A DNA stretch of 47,335 bases. It comes from an uncultured Desulfuromonadales bacterium. Lineage in GTDB: Bacteria; Desulfobacterota; Desulfuromonadia; Geobacterales; CAIOGM01. Within the stretch, counting starts at the first letter, position 1; every line of letters begins with the position of its first letter. Shown piece after piece: positions 1 through 10,600 of the stretch. Below the pieces are notes generated by a model. That model ran no database searches. It was given only the letters and a program-made list of their open reading frames with translations, and had not been told where the DNA came from. The stretch covers positions 1-47,335 of the forward strand of contig CAIYUY010000107.1 in NCBI GenBank assembly GCA_903929485.1, given 5' to 3'. The position numbers and the translations under genes were made by a program.

Positions 1-72
1 GCGTTGGGGTTCACGATAAGGCCGTTCGCCGCCAACCTGCTAAACTAACAATACTTTTAAGGAACTATTTAA

Positions 73-2781
73 ATGACCAGAGAACTTGCCAAGGGGTATG
101 AACCCCATGATGTGGAGAAGCGGTGGTATGCGGAGTGGGAAGCCAAGGGATACTTCCGGGCGGAAGATACCTCGGACAAGAAGCCGTACAGCATCGTCAT
201 CCCTCCTCCCAATGTCACCGGCGCCCTCCATATGGGGCATGCCCTGAACAATACCCTTCAGGATATTCTCTGCCGCTGGAAACGGATGCAGGGGTACAAC
301 GTCCTCTGGATGCCGGGGACCGATCATGCGGGGATCGCCACCCAGAATGTGGTGGAGCGGCAGCTGGCGGCGGAAGGTAAGGACCGTCACGACCTGGGAC
401 GGGACGAGTTTATCCAGCGGGTCTGGCGGTGGAAGGGGGAGTCCGGAGGGGAGATCATCGGCCAGCTGAAGCGGCTGGGGGCTTCCTGCGACTGGGAACG
501 GGAGCGGTTCACCATGGATGAGGGGCTCTCCAAGGCGGTGCGCACCGTCTTCGTGAAGCTCCATAAGGATGGCCTTATCTATCGGGACAACCGGCTCATC
601 AACTGGTGCCCCCGCTGTCATACCGCTCTCTCGGATATCGAGGTGGAGCACGAGGATAAGAAGGGGCATCTCTGGCATATCCGCTACCCCGTGGTGGGGG
701 AGCCGGGACGCTTCGTGACCGTGGCCACCACCCGCCCCGAGACCATGCTGGGGGATAGCGCCGTGGCGGTTCACCCGGATGACCCGCGGTATCTGGACCT
801 GGTGGGGAAGTCGGTGATCCTCCCCCTGGTGAACCGGGAGATTCCGGTGGTGGCCGATGATTACGTGGAGATGGAGTTCGGCACCGGAGTGGTGAAGATT
901 ACCCCGGCCCACGACTTCAACGACTTCGAGGTGGGGGTGCGCCACGGGCTGGAAAGGATCAACGTCCTGGACGAGTCGGGGGTCATCAATGCGGCCGGTG
1001 GCCAGTACGAGGGGCTGGAGCGGTTCGAGGCCCGGAAGAAGATCGTGGAGGATCTGGATGCGGCGGGGCTCCTGGAGAAGATCGACGACCACGCCCTCTC
1101 CATCGGCGGCTGCTACCGCTGCAAGACCGTGGTGGAGCCGTACCTCTCCCTGCAATGGTACGTGAAGGTTGCCCCCCTGGCGGAGAAGGCGTTGGCGGCG
1201 GTGAAGGAGGGGAAGACCCGCATCCTCCCCAAGCAGTGGGAAAATACCTACTATGACTGGATGGAGAACATCCGGGATTGGTGTATCTCCCGGCAGATCT
1301 GGTGGGGACACCGGATCCCCGCCTGGTTCTGCGACAGCTGCGGCGAAATAACCGTGGAGATGGAGGCGCCCACGTCCTGCGGAAAGTGCGGCGGCAGCGA
1401 CCTTCGTCAGGAGACCGACGTGCTGGACACCTGGTTCTCCTCGGCCCTCTGGCCCTTCTCCACCATGGGGTGGCCGGACAGTACGCCGCTGCTGCAAACT
1501 TTTTATCCCACCTCCTGTCTCATCACCGGGTTCGACATCCTTTTCTTCTGGGTGGCCCGGATGATGATGATGGGGCTCCACTTCATGGACCAGGTCCCCT
1601 TCACCGACGTCTACATCCATGCCCTGGTGCGGGATTCCCAGGGGCATAAGATGTCCAAATCCAAGGGGAACGTCATCGATCCCCTGACGGTCATCGATCA
1701 GTACGGCACCGACGCCTTTCGCTTCACCCTGGCGGCCTTCGCGGCCCAGGGGCGGGACATCAAGCTGGCCGAGGAGCGGATCGCCGGCTATCGGAATTTC
1801 TGCAACAAGGTCTGGAACGCGGCCCGCTTCACCCTCATGAATCTGGAAGGGTTCGATCCTGCCGGGATCTCACTGGGCGATCTGAAGCTTTCCCAGGGGG
1901 ATCAGTGGATACTCCATCGGTTCAACGAGACGGCGAGGGAAACCAACCAAGCCCTGGCCGAGTACCGCTACAACGAGGCGGCCAACGGACTGTATCAGTT
2001 CACCTGGAGCGAGTTCTGCGACTGGTATCTGGAACTCTCCAAGCAGGATCTTTACGGCAATGACCGGGAGCGGAAGAGTACGGTCCAATTCGTCCTCTGG
2101 CATACCCTGGAGCAGCTTCTGAGGCTCCTTCACCCTTTCATGCCGTTCATCACCGAGGAGATCTGGCAGGCTTTACCCAAGGACGCTGTAGGGGCAATTC
2201 ATGAATTGCCCCTACAAACGGCAATTCATGAATTGCCCCTACCAACCATCATGCTGGCGGCATATCCCGAATTTCTTGCCGAGCGGTCGTTCCCCCAGGC
2301 GGCGGAAAAGATGGAGCAGGTCATGGCGGTCATTTCCGGCATCAGGAATGTCAGGGGTGAGATGGAAGTGCCACCTTCCAGGAGCATCGCCGCCATCCTC
2401 TCCTGCGGCAGCGAGGATAGTCGGGAGCTCATGAAACACAACGAGAGTTCCATCATGACTCTGGCGCGCCTCTCCGACCTGGCCATCGGCCTGGAGCTGG
2501 AGAAACCGGAGGACGCCTCCATTCAGGTGGCGGGGGACGTGCAGATCTTTGTGCCACTGAAGGGGCTTGTGGACGTGGAGGCCGAGGTGCAGCGGCTCCT
2601 CAAGGAGATCGGTAAAATAGTCAAGGATATGGAACTGTTCACAAAGAAACTGGAAAATCCATCATTCGTGGACCGGGCTCCCTCCGATGTGGTGGCCAAG
2701 GAGAAGGAGAAGCTGGCGGAAGTCACCGCCAAGAAGGGTGTACTGGAAGCCAGCCTGGAGAAGATTCGGAGGTTGAAGTAG
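73..2781 (+). CDS. valS: Valine--tRNA ligase (ValRS)
   Basis: Cytoplasmic class I aminoacyl-tRNA synthetase that charges tRNA-Val with valine. The 902-residue length fits the family. The HIGH-type signature is seen as PPPNVTGALHMGHAL near residue 45 and the KMSKS loop as GHKMSKSKGN near residue 525. The CP1 editing domain lies between them, followed by the anticodon-binding domain and a C-terminal lysine/glutamate-rich coiled coil (about 830-900). The ATG at 73 is preceded by AAGGAAC. Odd feature: about 20 residues (GAIHELPLQTAIHELPLP, near residue 706) are encoded by one complete and one truncated copy of a palindromic DNA element inserted in frame in the anticodon-binding region. The reading frame stays open, so the enzyme is probably functional with an added surface loop. 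The upstream neighbour lies outside the window. Confidence 0.97.
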   Translation: MTRELAKGYEPHDVEKRWYAEWEAKGYFRAEDTSDKKPYSIVIPPPNVTGALHMGHALNNTLQDILCRWKRMQGYNVLWMPGTDHAGIATQNVVERQLAAEGKDRHDLGRDEFIQRVWRWKGESGGEIIGQLKRLGASCDWERERFTMDEGLSKAVRTVFVKLHKDGLIYRDNRLINWCPRCHTALSDIEVEHEDKKGHLWHIRYPVVGEPGRFVTVATTRPETMLGDSAVAVHPDDPRYLDLVGKSVILPLVNREIPVVADDYVEMEFGTGVVKITPAHDFNDFEVGVRHGLERINVLDESGVINAAGGQYEGLERFEARKKIVEDLDAAGLLEKIDDHALSIGGCYRCKTVVEPYLSLQWYVKVAPLAEKALAAVKEGKTRILPKQWENTYYDWMENIRDWCISRQIWWGHRIPAWFCDSCGEITVEMEAPTSCGKCGGSDLRQETDVLDTWFSSALWPFSTMGWPDSTPLLQTFYPTSCLITGFDILFFWVARMMMMGLHFMDQVPFTDVYIHALVRDSQGHKMSKSKGNVIDPLTVIDQYGTDAFRFTLAAFAAQGRDIKLAEERIAGYRNFCNKVWNAARFTLMNLEGFDPAGISLGDLKLSQGDQWILHRFNETARETNQALAEYRYNEAANGLYQFTWSEFCDWYLELSKQDLYGNDRERKSTVQFVLWHTLEQLLRLLHPFMPFITEEIWQALPKDAVGAIHELPLQTAIHELPLPTIMLAAYPEFLAERSFPQAAEKMEQVMAVISGIRNVRGEMEVPPSRSIAAILSCGSEDSRELMKHNESSIMTLARLSDLAIGLELEKPEDASIQVAGDVQIFVPLKGLVDVEAEVQRLLKEIGKIVKDMELFTKKLENPSFVDRAPSDVVAKEKEKLAEVTAKKGVLEASLEKIRRLK
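2188..2242. repeat. GTAGGGGC-type palindrome, 1.8 copies inside valS
   Basis: Positions 2188-2215 form a perfect 28-bp palindrome with arms GTAGGGGCAATTCA and its complement. After a 5-base spacer, 2221-2242 repeats the inner 22 bases of the same palindrome. The insert is in frame in valS. The end sequences match elements at 33715, 35475, 12838 and, degenerately, 36026. Confidence 0.9.
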
Positions 2782-2787
2782 TTAGGA

Positions 2788-3295
<508 letters not shown>

Positions 3296-3331
3296 TGCCG
3301 AGAAACTCCGTAGTTAATACATGAGGAACCT

Positions 3332-3799
3332 ATGACCCGACCCGGTTGGGATGAATATTTCATGGAGATCACACGGCTGGTGGCGCGGCGCTCTTCCTGC
3401 CTTCGACGGCAGGTGGGGGCGGTGCTGGTGAAGGAGAAGAACATCCTCGCCTCCGGCTACAACGGTGTCCCCACGGGGATCACCCACTGCGCCGAAACCG
3501 GCTGTCTCCGGGCAAAGCTGAATGTCCCCTCGGGGGAGCGGCACGAACTCTGCCGGGGGCTTCATGCCGAGCAGAACGCCATCATCCAGGCGGCCAAGCA
3601 TGGGACGAACATAAACGGCGCCACCCTCTATTCCACCACCATGCCCTGTATCATCTGCGCCAAGATGATCATCAACGCCGGCATCCTCCGGGTGGTCTAC
3701 GAAGAGGGGTACGCGGATCAGCTCTCCCAGGAGATGGTGGCCGAATCCGGGTTGGTGGTGGAGAAGTTTATCCTTCCGGCAGGTGAGGAGGCGCCATGA
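3332..3799 (+). CDS. dCMP deaminase / cytidine-deoxycytidylate deaminase family (ComEB-like)
   Basis: 155-residue zinc-dependent deaminase, probably converting dCMP to dUMP for thymidylate synthesis. The zinc site is visible as HAEQNAI (about residue 73) and [13 protein letters not shown] (about 107), with an extra Cys/His-rich stretch [15 protein letters not shown] typical of dCMP deaminases. The ATG at 3332 follows a GAGGA-type ribosome-binding site. It overlaps nrdR by the ATGA at 3796, so translation is coupled to a regulator of deoxyribonucleotide synthesis, which fits the proposed role. Confidence 0.9.
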   Translation: MTRPGWDEYFMEITRLVARRSSCLRRQVGAVLVKEKNILASGYNGVPTGITHCAETGCLRAKLNVPSGERHELCRGLHAEQNAIIQAAKHGTNINGATLYSTTMPCIICAKMIINAGILRVVYEEGYADQLSQEMVAESGLVVEKFILPAGEEAP

Positions 3800-4275
3800 A
3801 GTGCCCGTTCTGCGCCTCCATGGATACCAAGGTAATCGATTCTCGGCCGGACAAGGACGGCACCGCCATCCGGCGGCGCCGGGAGTGCGAGTCGTGCGGC
3901 AAGCGAGTCACCACCTATGAACGGGTGGAAGAACTGCTCCCCCTGGTCATCAAGAAGGATGGCCGTCGGGAGCCCTTCGACCGGTTGAAGCTCATGGCCG
4001 GGGTGCAAAAGGCGTGCGAGAAGCGACCGGTCTCCTCCGAGACGATCCAGCGTTTGGCGGACCGGGTGGAGACGCGGCTTCAGGAGGGGAGTGACCGTGA
4101 AACCCCCACCACTACCCTTGGTGAGTGGGTCATGAAAGAGCTGCATGACGTGGATGAGGTGGCCTATGTCCGGTTCGCTTCGGTATACCGTTCCTTCAAG
4201 GATATCAATGAATTCATGGCCGAACTGCAGGAACTCCTTATCAGTGGCGGAGTCCGCCCTTCCAGGAAGAGATGA
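3796..4275 (+). CDS. nrdR: Transcriptional repressor NrdR
   Basis: 159-residue ATP/dATP-sensing repressor of ribonucleotide reductase genes. It starts MKCPFC and has the second half of the zinc ribbon as CESCGK (about residue 34), followed by an ATP-cone (about 49-139) beginning [18 protein letters not shown]. Length and order match the family. It overlaps the deaminase upstream (ATGA at 3796) and ribD downstream (ATGA at 4272), so three genes form one translationally coupled unit. nrdR next to rib genes is a common arrangement in delta-proteobacteria. I did not find a clear NrdR box in the window. Confidence 0.96.
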   Translation: MKCPFCASMDTKVIDSRPDKDGTAIRRRRECESCGKRVTTYERVEELLPLVIKKDGRREPFDRLKLMAGVQKACEKRPVSSETIQRLADRVETRLQEGSDRETPTTTLGEWVMKELHDVDEVAYVRFASVYRSFKDINEFMAELQELLISGGVRPSRKR

Positions 4276-5381
4276 CTGTTCCCCATAGTCTCTATCTTGA
4301 AAAGATGATGAACCGGGCCATTCTCCTGGCGCGTAAAGGGGTCGGTAAAACGACGCCCAATCCTCCCGTGGGGTGCGTTATTGTCCGGGATGGGGAGATC
4401 GTCGGGAGCGGTTGGCACAAGAAAGCCGGTACCCCCCATGCGGAGGTTCATGCTCTCGGTGAAGCAGGGGAGCTGGCCCGGGGGGCCGACCTCTTCGTCA
4501 CCCTGGAGCCGTGCAGTCACTTCGGCAAGACCCCTCCCTGCGCCGATGCCCTCATCGCCGCGGGAGTCGGGCGGGTCTACGCCGGAATCATCGACCCCAA
4601 TCCCCGGGTTGCCGGACAGGGAATCGAGAGGCTTCGGTCCGCCGGGATACCGACCTTTACCGGAATCCTGGAACAGGAGTGCCGTCGCCTCATCGGTCCG
4701 TTCATGAAGCAGGTATTGACCGGACTCCCCCTGGTCACCGTCAAGAGCGCCCTGACCCTGGACGGCAAGACCGCCACCGCCACGGGCGACTCCAGATGGA
4801 TCACCGGGGAGGAGGCCAGGCGCCATGTGCACAAGCTTCGGGCCGAACATGACGCCCTCATGGTGGGAGTGGAGACGGTTCTGGCCGACGATCCCCAGCT
4901 CACCTGCCGCCTTCCCCGCAGTGCCGGAGATCCGCTGCGGGTGGTGGTTGACAGCCGCCTCCGGACCCCCCTTGACGCCCAGCTCTTCCGGTTGCAGTCA
5001 ACGGCGCCAACCCTCATCGCGACAATCCGGCAGGACGCAGCGCTGTTGGCGCCGTTTCGGGCGTTGGGAGCGGAGCTGGTGTTTTGTCGTGAAGCGGGTG
5101 GCCGGGTGGATCTGGCGGATCTGTTGGCGCAGCTGGGGAAGCGAGGGATACAGTCGCTTCTCGTGGAGAGTGGCGGCGTACTTGCCGGAGAACTTTTGCG
5201 TCAGGGGCTCATCGACAGGCTGGTTCTCTTCTACGGAGCCAAGCTGGTTGGTGGCGAGGGGCGTTCCCCCTTTGCGGGGAGCGGCGCAGGAAAGATGTCG
5301 GAGGCGATCCGGTTGCGGGAGATAAAGGTCAGGCGCTTCGGCGATGATCTCATGGTCTCCGGGTATTTGAGGGAGTGGTAA
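4272..5381 (+). CDS. ribD: Bifunctional riboflavin deaminase/reductase RibD
   Basis: 369 residues. It catalyses deamination of the pyrimidine intermediate and then reduction of its ribosyl chain in riboflavin synthesis. The N-terminal zinc deaminase shows TPHAEVHAL and [15 protein letters not shown] (residues about 50-100). The reductase domain starts at [14 protein letters not shown] (about 157) and has [12 protein letters not shown] and a C-terminal VESGG. The ATG overlaps the nrdR stop by ATGA. It is followed by 279 bp of repeat DNA before ribE, an odd interruption of an operon. Confidence 0.97.
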   Translation: MTVPHSLYLEKMMNRAILLARKGVGKTTPNPPVGCVIVRDGEIVGSGWHKKAGTPHAEVHALGEAGELARGADLFVTLEPCSHFGKTPPCADALIAAGVGRVYAGIIDPNPRVAGQGIERLRSAGIPTFTGILEQECRRLIGPFMKQVLTGLPLVTVKSALTLDGKTATATGDSRWITGEEARRHVHKLRAEHDALMVGVETVLADDPQLTCRLPRSAGDPLRVVVDSRLRTPLDAQLFRLQSTAPTLIATIRQDAALLAPFRALGAELVFCREAGGRVDLADLLAQLGKRGIQSLLVESGGVLAGELLRQGLIDRLVLFYGAKLVGGEGRSPFAGSGAGKMSEAIRLREIKVRRFGDDLMVSGYLREW

Positions 5382-5384
5382 ACG

Positions 5385-5652
5385 ATCCACTGAGGACACT
5401 GAAAACACTAATCCACTGAGGACACCGAGGACACTGAAAATACTTAAAACACTTGATCCACTGAGGAAAATGAAAATACTTAAAGCGCTTAAAACGTTTA
5501 AACCACTGCGAACAGTGAGTATGATTCGACGGTTTACTCAGTGTTCTCAGTGTCCTCAGTGGATAGGGTCTCGGGTTTACTCAGTGTTCTCAGTGTCCTC
5601 AGTGGATAGGGTCTCGGGTTTACTCAGTGCTCTCAGTGAAATCAGTGGATAA
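5385..5652. repeat. Intergenic word repeat with inverted arms (CACTGAGGACACTGA type)
   Basis: The ribD-ribE gap holds degenerate tandem copies of ATCCACTGAGGACACTGAA on the left (about 5385-5515). On the right is the reverse-complement word, with two adjacent 43-bp units (5537-5579 and 5580-5622) that begin CTCAGTGTTCTCAGTGTCC, plus a partial third unit (5623-5652). The arms can fold into a long imperfect hairpin ending about 8 bases before the ribE start codon. No FMN riboswitch core is recognisable. Confidence 0.85.
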
Positions 5653-5660
5653 GGAGTGGT

Positions 5661-6308
5661 ATGTTTACCGGATTGGTTGAAGATGTAGGGAGAATCGTCT
5701 CTTTGGCTCGCTCCGGCGGATCGGGTCGGCTCACCGTGGCCACCGTGCTCCCCGTGGCCGAGATCCGTCAGGGTGAGTCGGTGGCGGTGAACGGGGTCTG
5801 TCTCACCGTGACGCGACAGGAGGCTGCCGGGTTGACCTTCGATGTCTCGCCGGAGAGTCTGGAGCGGAGCACCCTGGGCGGATTGAAGGGGGGGGACAAG
5901 GTCAATCTGGAACGGGCGCTCCGTCTCTGTGACCGGCTGGGGGGACATATCGTCACCGGCCATGTGGATTGCATCGCCCGGGTGGAAGCGCGGCGGGAGC
6001 AGGGGAACGCCCTCATCTTCACCCTTCGTCTCCTGGATCCCGCCATCTCCCGCTACCTGGTTCCCAAGGGATCGGTGGCTCTGGACGGGATCAGCCTTAC
6101 CCTGAATGACGTCACCCCTACGACTTTTTCCGTCGCCATTATCCCCCACACCGCCGCCATGACGACCCTTACCTTGCGAAAAGTGGGAGATCGGGTAAAC
6201 ATCGAGAGCGACATCCTGGGCAAGTATGTGGAGCGGCTCCTGGCAGGGGGGGGAGCGTCACCGGGAGGGATTACTCCGGAGCTCCTGGCGCGAAACGGGT
6301 TCATGTAG
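5661..6308 (+). CDS. ribE: Riboflavin synthase, alpha subunit
   Basis: 215 residues. It converts two 6,7-dimethyl-8-ribityllumazine molecules to riboflavin plus the diaminopyrimidine. It starts with the diagnostic MFTGLVEDVGRI and has two lumazine-binding half repeats (about 1-95 and 96-195). The first carries GVCLTV, and the second carries GHVDCIARV and LDGISLTLNDV. The ribosome-binding site AAGGAG lies in the last bases of the repeat block. ribBA, ribH and nusB, which often follow, are absent; the next gene is on the opposite strand. Confidence 0.96.
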   Translation: MFTGLVEDVGRIVSLARSGGSGRLTVATVLPVAEIRQGESVAVNGVCLTVTRQEAAGLTFDVSPESLERSTLGGLKGGDKVNLERALRLCDRLGGHIVTGHVDCIARVEARREQGNALIFTLRLLDPAISRYLVPKGSVALDGISLTLNDVTPTTFSVAIIPHTAAMTTLTLRKVGDRVNIESDILGKYVERLLAGGGASPGGITPELLARNGFM

Positions 6309-6410
6309 GTTACGCCCGATTCTCTCTTCCTCGTGAGCGGCTGAGGTTTTCACGTTGTTGATCGGACCTCTTTTCTCCGCTCCTCCCCGCACCACCTCGG
6401 TCTCCCCTGC

Positions 6411-7607
6411 TTATTCCCCGATGGCGATTACCCTGTCGGAAAAGCTGTCCAGACACGAGAGCGCTCCGGTAAAGTCCAGCTGTTCCAAACGGCAGCCGAT
6501 TTCATGGACCTCGTTCTCCGTCCCCAACTCCCTGAGCCGCTCTTGCAGTCGGGCGAAAATCAGGCGGGCCTTTACATTGTTGGTGGAGAGATGACGTCGC
6601 AGGTCAGCCACCGTGGCGGCTAACTCCCGCTTGACCAGGGGTGATGACGAGCAGGGGGTGTCGCCGGTAACCGTTACCGGCGAACCCGCGGCGCACAGGG
6701 GGGGGAGGGAACATCGGTTTCGCCCAAGACTCTTGGACAGATAGAGGAGCCGATCCGCCGTGGCGAGGAGCATTTCCGGTGAACCGGTTGGAGTCGGTAT
6801 CCGGGACGCGACACCCAGGCTGACGGTAACGTAGGGGGTGACCTGGGACGCCGGGTGAGGAATCCGGAGCTTTTCCACGTTACGCCGCAGTTTTTCCGCC
6901 ATGGACTCCAGTTCCTTCCCCTGAATCCGGGGGAGCAGGCAGACGAATTCTTCTCCCCCGTAGCGGGCGGTAAAATCCTCGGCCCGATGAAGAGACTGTT
7001 TCAGAGCCCGGGCCACCTCGCGAAGGCAGTCGTCTCCCGCCAGGTGACCGAAGGTGTCGTTATATAACTTGAAGTAGTCGATGTCGATCATGATGAGGGA
7101 AAGAGTGACTCCGTGGCGGAGCGCCCTGCGCCATTCATGGTGTAGCCGCTCATCGAATGTCCGGCGATTGTTCAGACCTGTCAACCCGTCCAGGGAAGAT
7201 AGTCGGCTCAATTCGTCACGTTGGCGCTTCAAGTCCAGGTGGTTCCGGACTCTGAGCTTGACCAGCGCCGAGACGATGGGTTTGGTGATATAATCCACGG
7301 CGCCCAGTTCCAGCCCTTTCGCCTCATCGATTTCTTGCGTCAATGAGGTGATAAATATCACCGGGATGTTACACAAAACAGGATTACTCTTGAGCGCCAG
7401 GCAGACTTCAAAGCCGTTTATTCCCGGCATGTTCACATCAAGAAGAATCAAATCCGGGAGCGCTCTGGCCGCCAGATCCAGCGCGCCCTCCCCATCGGAG
7501 GCGAAAAGCACCTTATACTCTCCGTTGAGGGCCAGATTGAGTACCTGAATATTGATGATGTTGTCGTCAGCGATGAGGATTGTTGAACGCTTTTTACCGT
7601 TGGGCAT
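6411..7607 (-). CDS. Response regulator with GGDEF (diguanylate cyclase) domain and C-terminal helical module
   Basis: 398 residues from the ATG at 7607 (MPNGKKRSTILIADDN), chosen for its CGGAGG ribosome-binding site. A receiver domain (about 5-120) has the acidic ADDN, the phospho-acceptor in LLDVNMPG and the KP of YITKPI. A GGDEF domain (about 135-295) has the active site GGEEF and an RAED inhibitory I-site five residues before it, so it probably makes c-di-GMP with product inhibition. The last about 75 residues (LVKRELAATVADLRRHLS to the end) are helical and end in CRLEQLDFTGALSCL. They resemble the tail of the upstream hybrid kinase. The gene lies 65 bases downstream of that kinase gene on the same strand, so the two are a likely operon and signalling pair. 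Confidence 0.92.
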   Translation of the reverse strand: MPNGKKRSTILIADDNIINIQVLNLALNGEYKVLFASDGEGALDLAARALPDLILLDVNMPGINGFEVCLALKSNPVLCNIPVIFITSLTQEIDEAKGLELGAVDYITKPIVSALVKLRVRNHLDLKRQRDELSRLSSLDGLTGLNNRRTFDERLHHEWRRALRHGVTLSLIMIDIDYFKLYNDTFGHLAGDDCLREVARALKQSLHRAEDFTARYGGEEFVCLLPRIQGKELESMAEKLRRNVEKLRIPHPASQVTPYVTVSLGVASRIPTPTGSPEMLLATADRLLYLSKSLGRNRCSLPPLCAAGSPVTVTGDTPCSSSPLVKRELAATVADLRRHLSTNNVKARLIFARLQERLRELGTENEVHEIGCRLEQLDFTGALSCLDSFSDRVIAIGE

Positions 7608-7672
7608 GAAGCCTCCGTTGTTTTCATAAATTTTCGTAACCATTCGGCGCGCGAAGCATACTGCTCATCACC

Positions 7673-10600
7673 TTATTCATCGAGGCCGGCATGCTCCCCT
7701 TCGGCAAAGTCACGCAAGAGTTCCCCCGCCCCTATGAAATCCAGTTGTTCGATTTTTTTTGTCAGATCCGCCGTCAGCAGTGGGTTCCTTGCCTTCAGGC
7801 AGGGGGCGAGATGGGCGAAAATCTTCTGGGCCTCAAGATCCTGCTCCGCCAGGAGAAGCAACAGCATTTTCAGTTGAGTGGTCAGCAGTGGGGGGGATAC
7901 GAGCTCTTCCTCCGCCTTTCGTACCTCCACTGTTGCCGTCAGCTCCCGGATCTTCGCCATGACCGCCGTCAGAGTTGATTCTACCGCGGGGAGAAATTGT
8001 TGCCATGCTTTCTCCGGTTCGCCGCTCTTGATGACGGCTTCCAGCGCTGTCACTGCTTCCGTCAGGGGGGGGGCTGAGATGTTGGCGGCTACTCCTCGCA
8101 GGGTGTGAATCAGGAAATAGGCCGCCTCCTCATTGCCCGCGGCCAACTCTTTTTGGAGCAAAACTGCGTCGTTTTCGTGAGTACGCCCCGCCAGCGCAAC
8201 AATCTTCAGATATTTATCAAGAGAAATATCCAGGCGCGCCATGGCTTCCTTCGAATCGAGAACCGGCGGATGCCGGTTTTCTTGTAGCAGGGCTCCGGCC
8301 ACCGGCTCGTCGGGCGTCGGCTCCGGTTCCCGGAGTTCCGCCGCCGGAGGGGAGATCCACCGGCGGAGCTTGTGGTGGAGCGCCGTCACCTCAATGGGTT
8401 TGGCCAGATGATCATTCATGCCGGCGTCGAGACATTTTTGCACCTCCTCCTTGAGGGCGTGAGCAGTCATGGCGATAATAGGCAACTCCGCGGCCGGCCA
8501 CTCCTCCCGAATCAGCCGGGTGGCTTCGTGGCCATCCATTACCGGCATCTGGATGTCCATGAATACCAAGTCAAAACGTTCCCCCGCGGCGGCGATTGCG
8601 GCGATCGCTTCACGACCATTGGCCGCCGTCTCTACCCGGATACCGGCGCTCATCAGGAGTTCCTCCATGATGAGCAGGTTTACTTCGTTGTCTTCCACTA
8701 CCAGTATCCGCGCACCCCCCAACTGCCGGAGCTGTAACGGTTCCGCTTCCGGCTGTTTTGCCGGCATGGCCGTCGCCCGGTTAAATTGCGCGGTAAAGGT
8801 GAACGTGCTCCCCTCATCCGGCACGCTGGTCACGGAAATATCGCCGTTCATGAGGGTGATCAACCGCTTGCAGATGCTTAATCCCAGGCCGGAGCCGCCG
8901 TAACGGCGAGTCATGGACGGATCCACCTGGCTGAATGGTCGGAATAGTCCGGTGATCTGCTGGGAGGTAAGTCCTATCCCTGAGTCCCGGACGGAGAACG
9001 TCACCACCATGGGGAGCTCTCCCTCAACGGATCCGGATTCCGCCGAGAGGGTTACGCACCCTTTATGGGTGAATTTTACGGCATTATTGAGCAGGTTGAT
9101 CAGCACCTGCTCCAGGCGGAAGGAATCTCCCCGGAGAAATTCAGGAACGCTATCTTTAATGGAGACATGAAGATCAAGTCCCTTCGCCTCCGCCTGACCC
9201 TCCATGAGGGTCAGGACTCGCTTCAGGCTCTCCACGAGACTGAAATCGATCTCCTCCAGATGGAGTTCACCTGCCTCAATGCGGGATAAATCGAGAATAT
9301 CGTTGATGATCCCCATGAGTGAGTGGGCCGCCTGATCCATCTTGTTCAGGTAGTCGCGCTGCAACAGCGACAGTTCCGTCTGCTGCAGAAGGTAGCCGAG
9401 GCCGATGACGGCGTTCAGGGGGGTCCTGAGCTCATGGCTCATGTTGGCCAGGAAGAGACTCTTGAGTTTGTTGGCCGACTCCGCCGCCTCGCGAGACGCT
9501 GTGAGCTCACGCTCGATCTCTACCCGCCGGGTGATATCGCGAAAACTCCAGACCCGACCGACAATCTCGGCTCCCAGGTGCTGGGGCTGGGAATAGCGCT
9601 CATATACTCGGCCGTCTTTAAAGGTGATTATCTCCATGGAACTCTCTTCAGGGTGATCGTACAGTTCCTTGACCTTGGCCATGAACAGCACGGGATCATT
9701 CAGTTGGGGGAGGGCATGGCGCCGCAATACCCGCAGGTCATTTCTCGTCGCAACGGTCTCCGGTATACGCCAGAGTTCCAGAAATTTTTTATTGTGCGTG
9801 CTCCAGCGACCGGTTCGGTCCACCACCAGAATTCCGTCGGCGGTGGCTTCCAGGGTCGCGGTCTGGAGCGAGAGTATTTTCAGCGTAGCCTCTTCCGCAT
9901 TTTTGCGGTCGGTGATACTCAGGGCGACGCCGGCGGTTCCTTGTATCTGTCCCTTTTCGTCGGTAATCGCCGTTTTGAAGGTTTCATGCCACGTATCGCC
10001 GTACTGATCCGACACCCGTTCCTCCAGCCGTTTCCGCCCCCCGGTGGCCATTACCTCTTGGTCGTCGGCCCTAAACTTTTCAGCCGGTTCACGGGGCCAC
10101 ACATCCAGGTCCGTAAAGCCGATGATTTTTGAAATCGGTTTTCCCACAGCCTTTACGAAGTTTTTGTTGACCATTTTGTACCGTCCATCCTTGTCTTTCA
10201 GCCAAGCCAGCAAGGGTAAATTGTCCAAAACCATCTGCATGTTGTTCCGGGAACTCTCCAGTTCCCGCATCAATTCGATTCGATCCGTCATTTCGCGGGA
10301 GACGCCGATGATGCCGATAATTTTTTCTTCACTGTCCCGAAACGGAGAGAGAATCGTCTCGGCCCAAACGTGCCGTCCGTCAGCCAGGGGGATCTGTTCG
10401 TTTTTCGCATGAGACCTTCCCGTCGTAATGACCTCCGAATCCTGCGCCTGAACATGGAGAGCCGGTTTCTCGTCCGGAACCATCTCCCGATAGGTCCGGC
10501 CAATGATCTGATCCTGGGGGCGTCCGATGTACTTGATCGCGAATGCGGTATTGCACCCCAGAAAAACCCCGTTGAGATCCTTGATGAAGACAGAATCGGG

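Noticed and set aside
40-1647. 535-residue open frame on the minus strand opposite valS
   Set aside because: Pro/Gly/His-rich composition typical of the antisense of GC-rich coding DNA, with no family motif. It lies fully opposite a certain gene.
5385-5652. Possible CRISPR array or FMN riboswitch in the ribD-ribE gap
   Set aside because: The repeats are degenerate words with inverted copies, without unique spacers of constant length. No conserved FMN-element segments are present.
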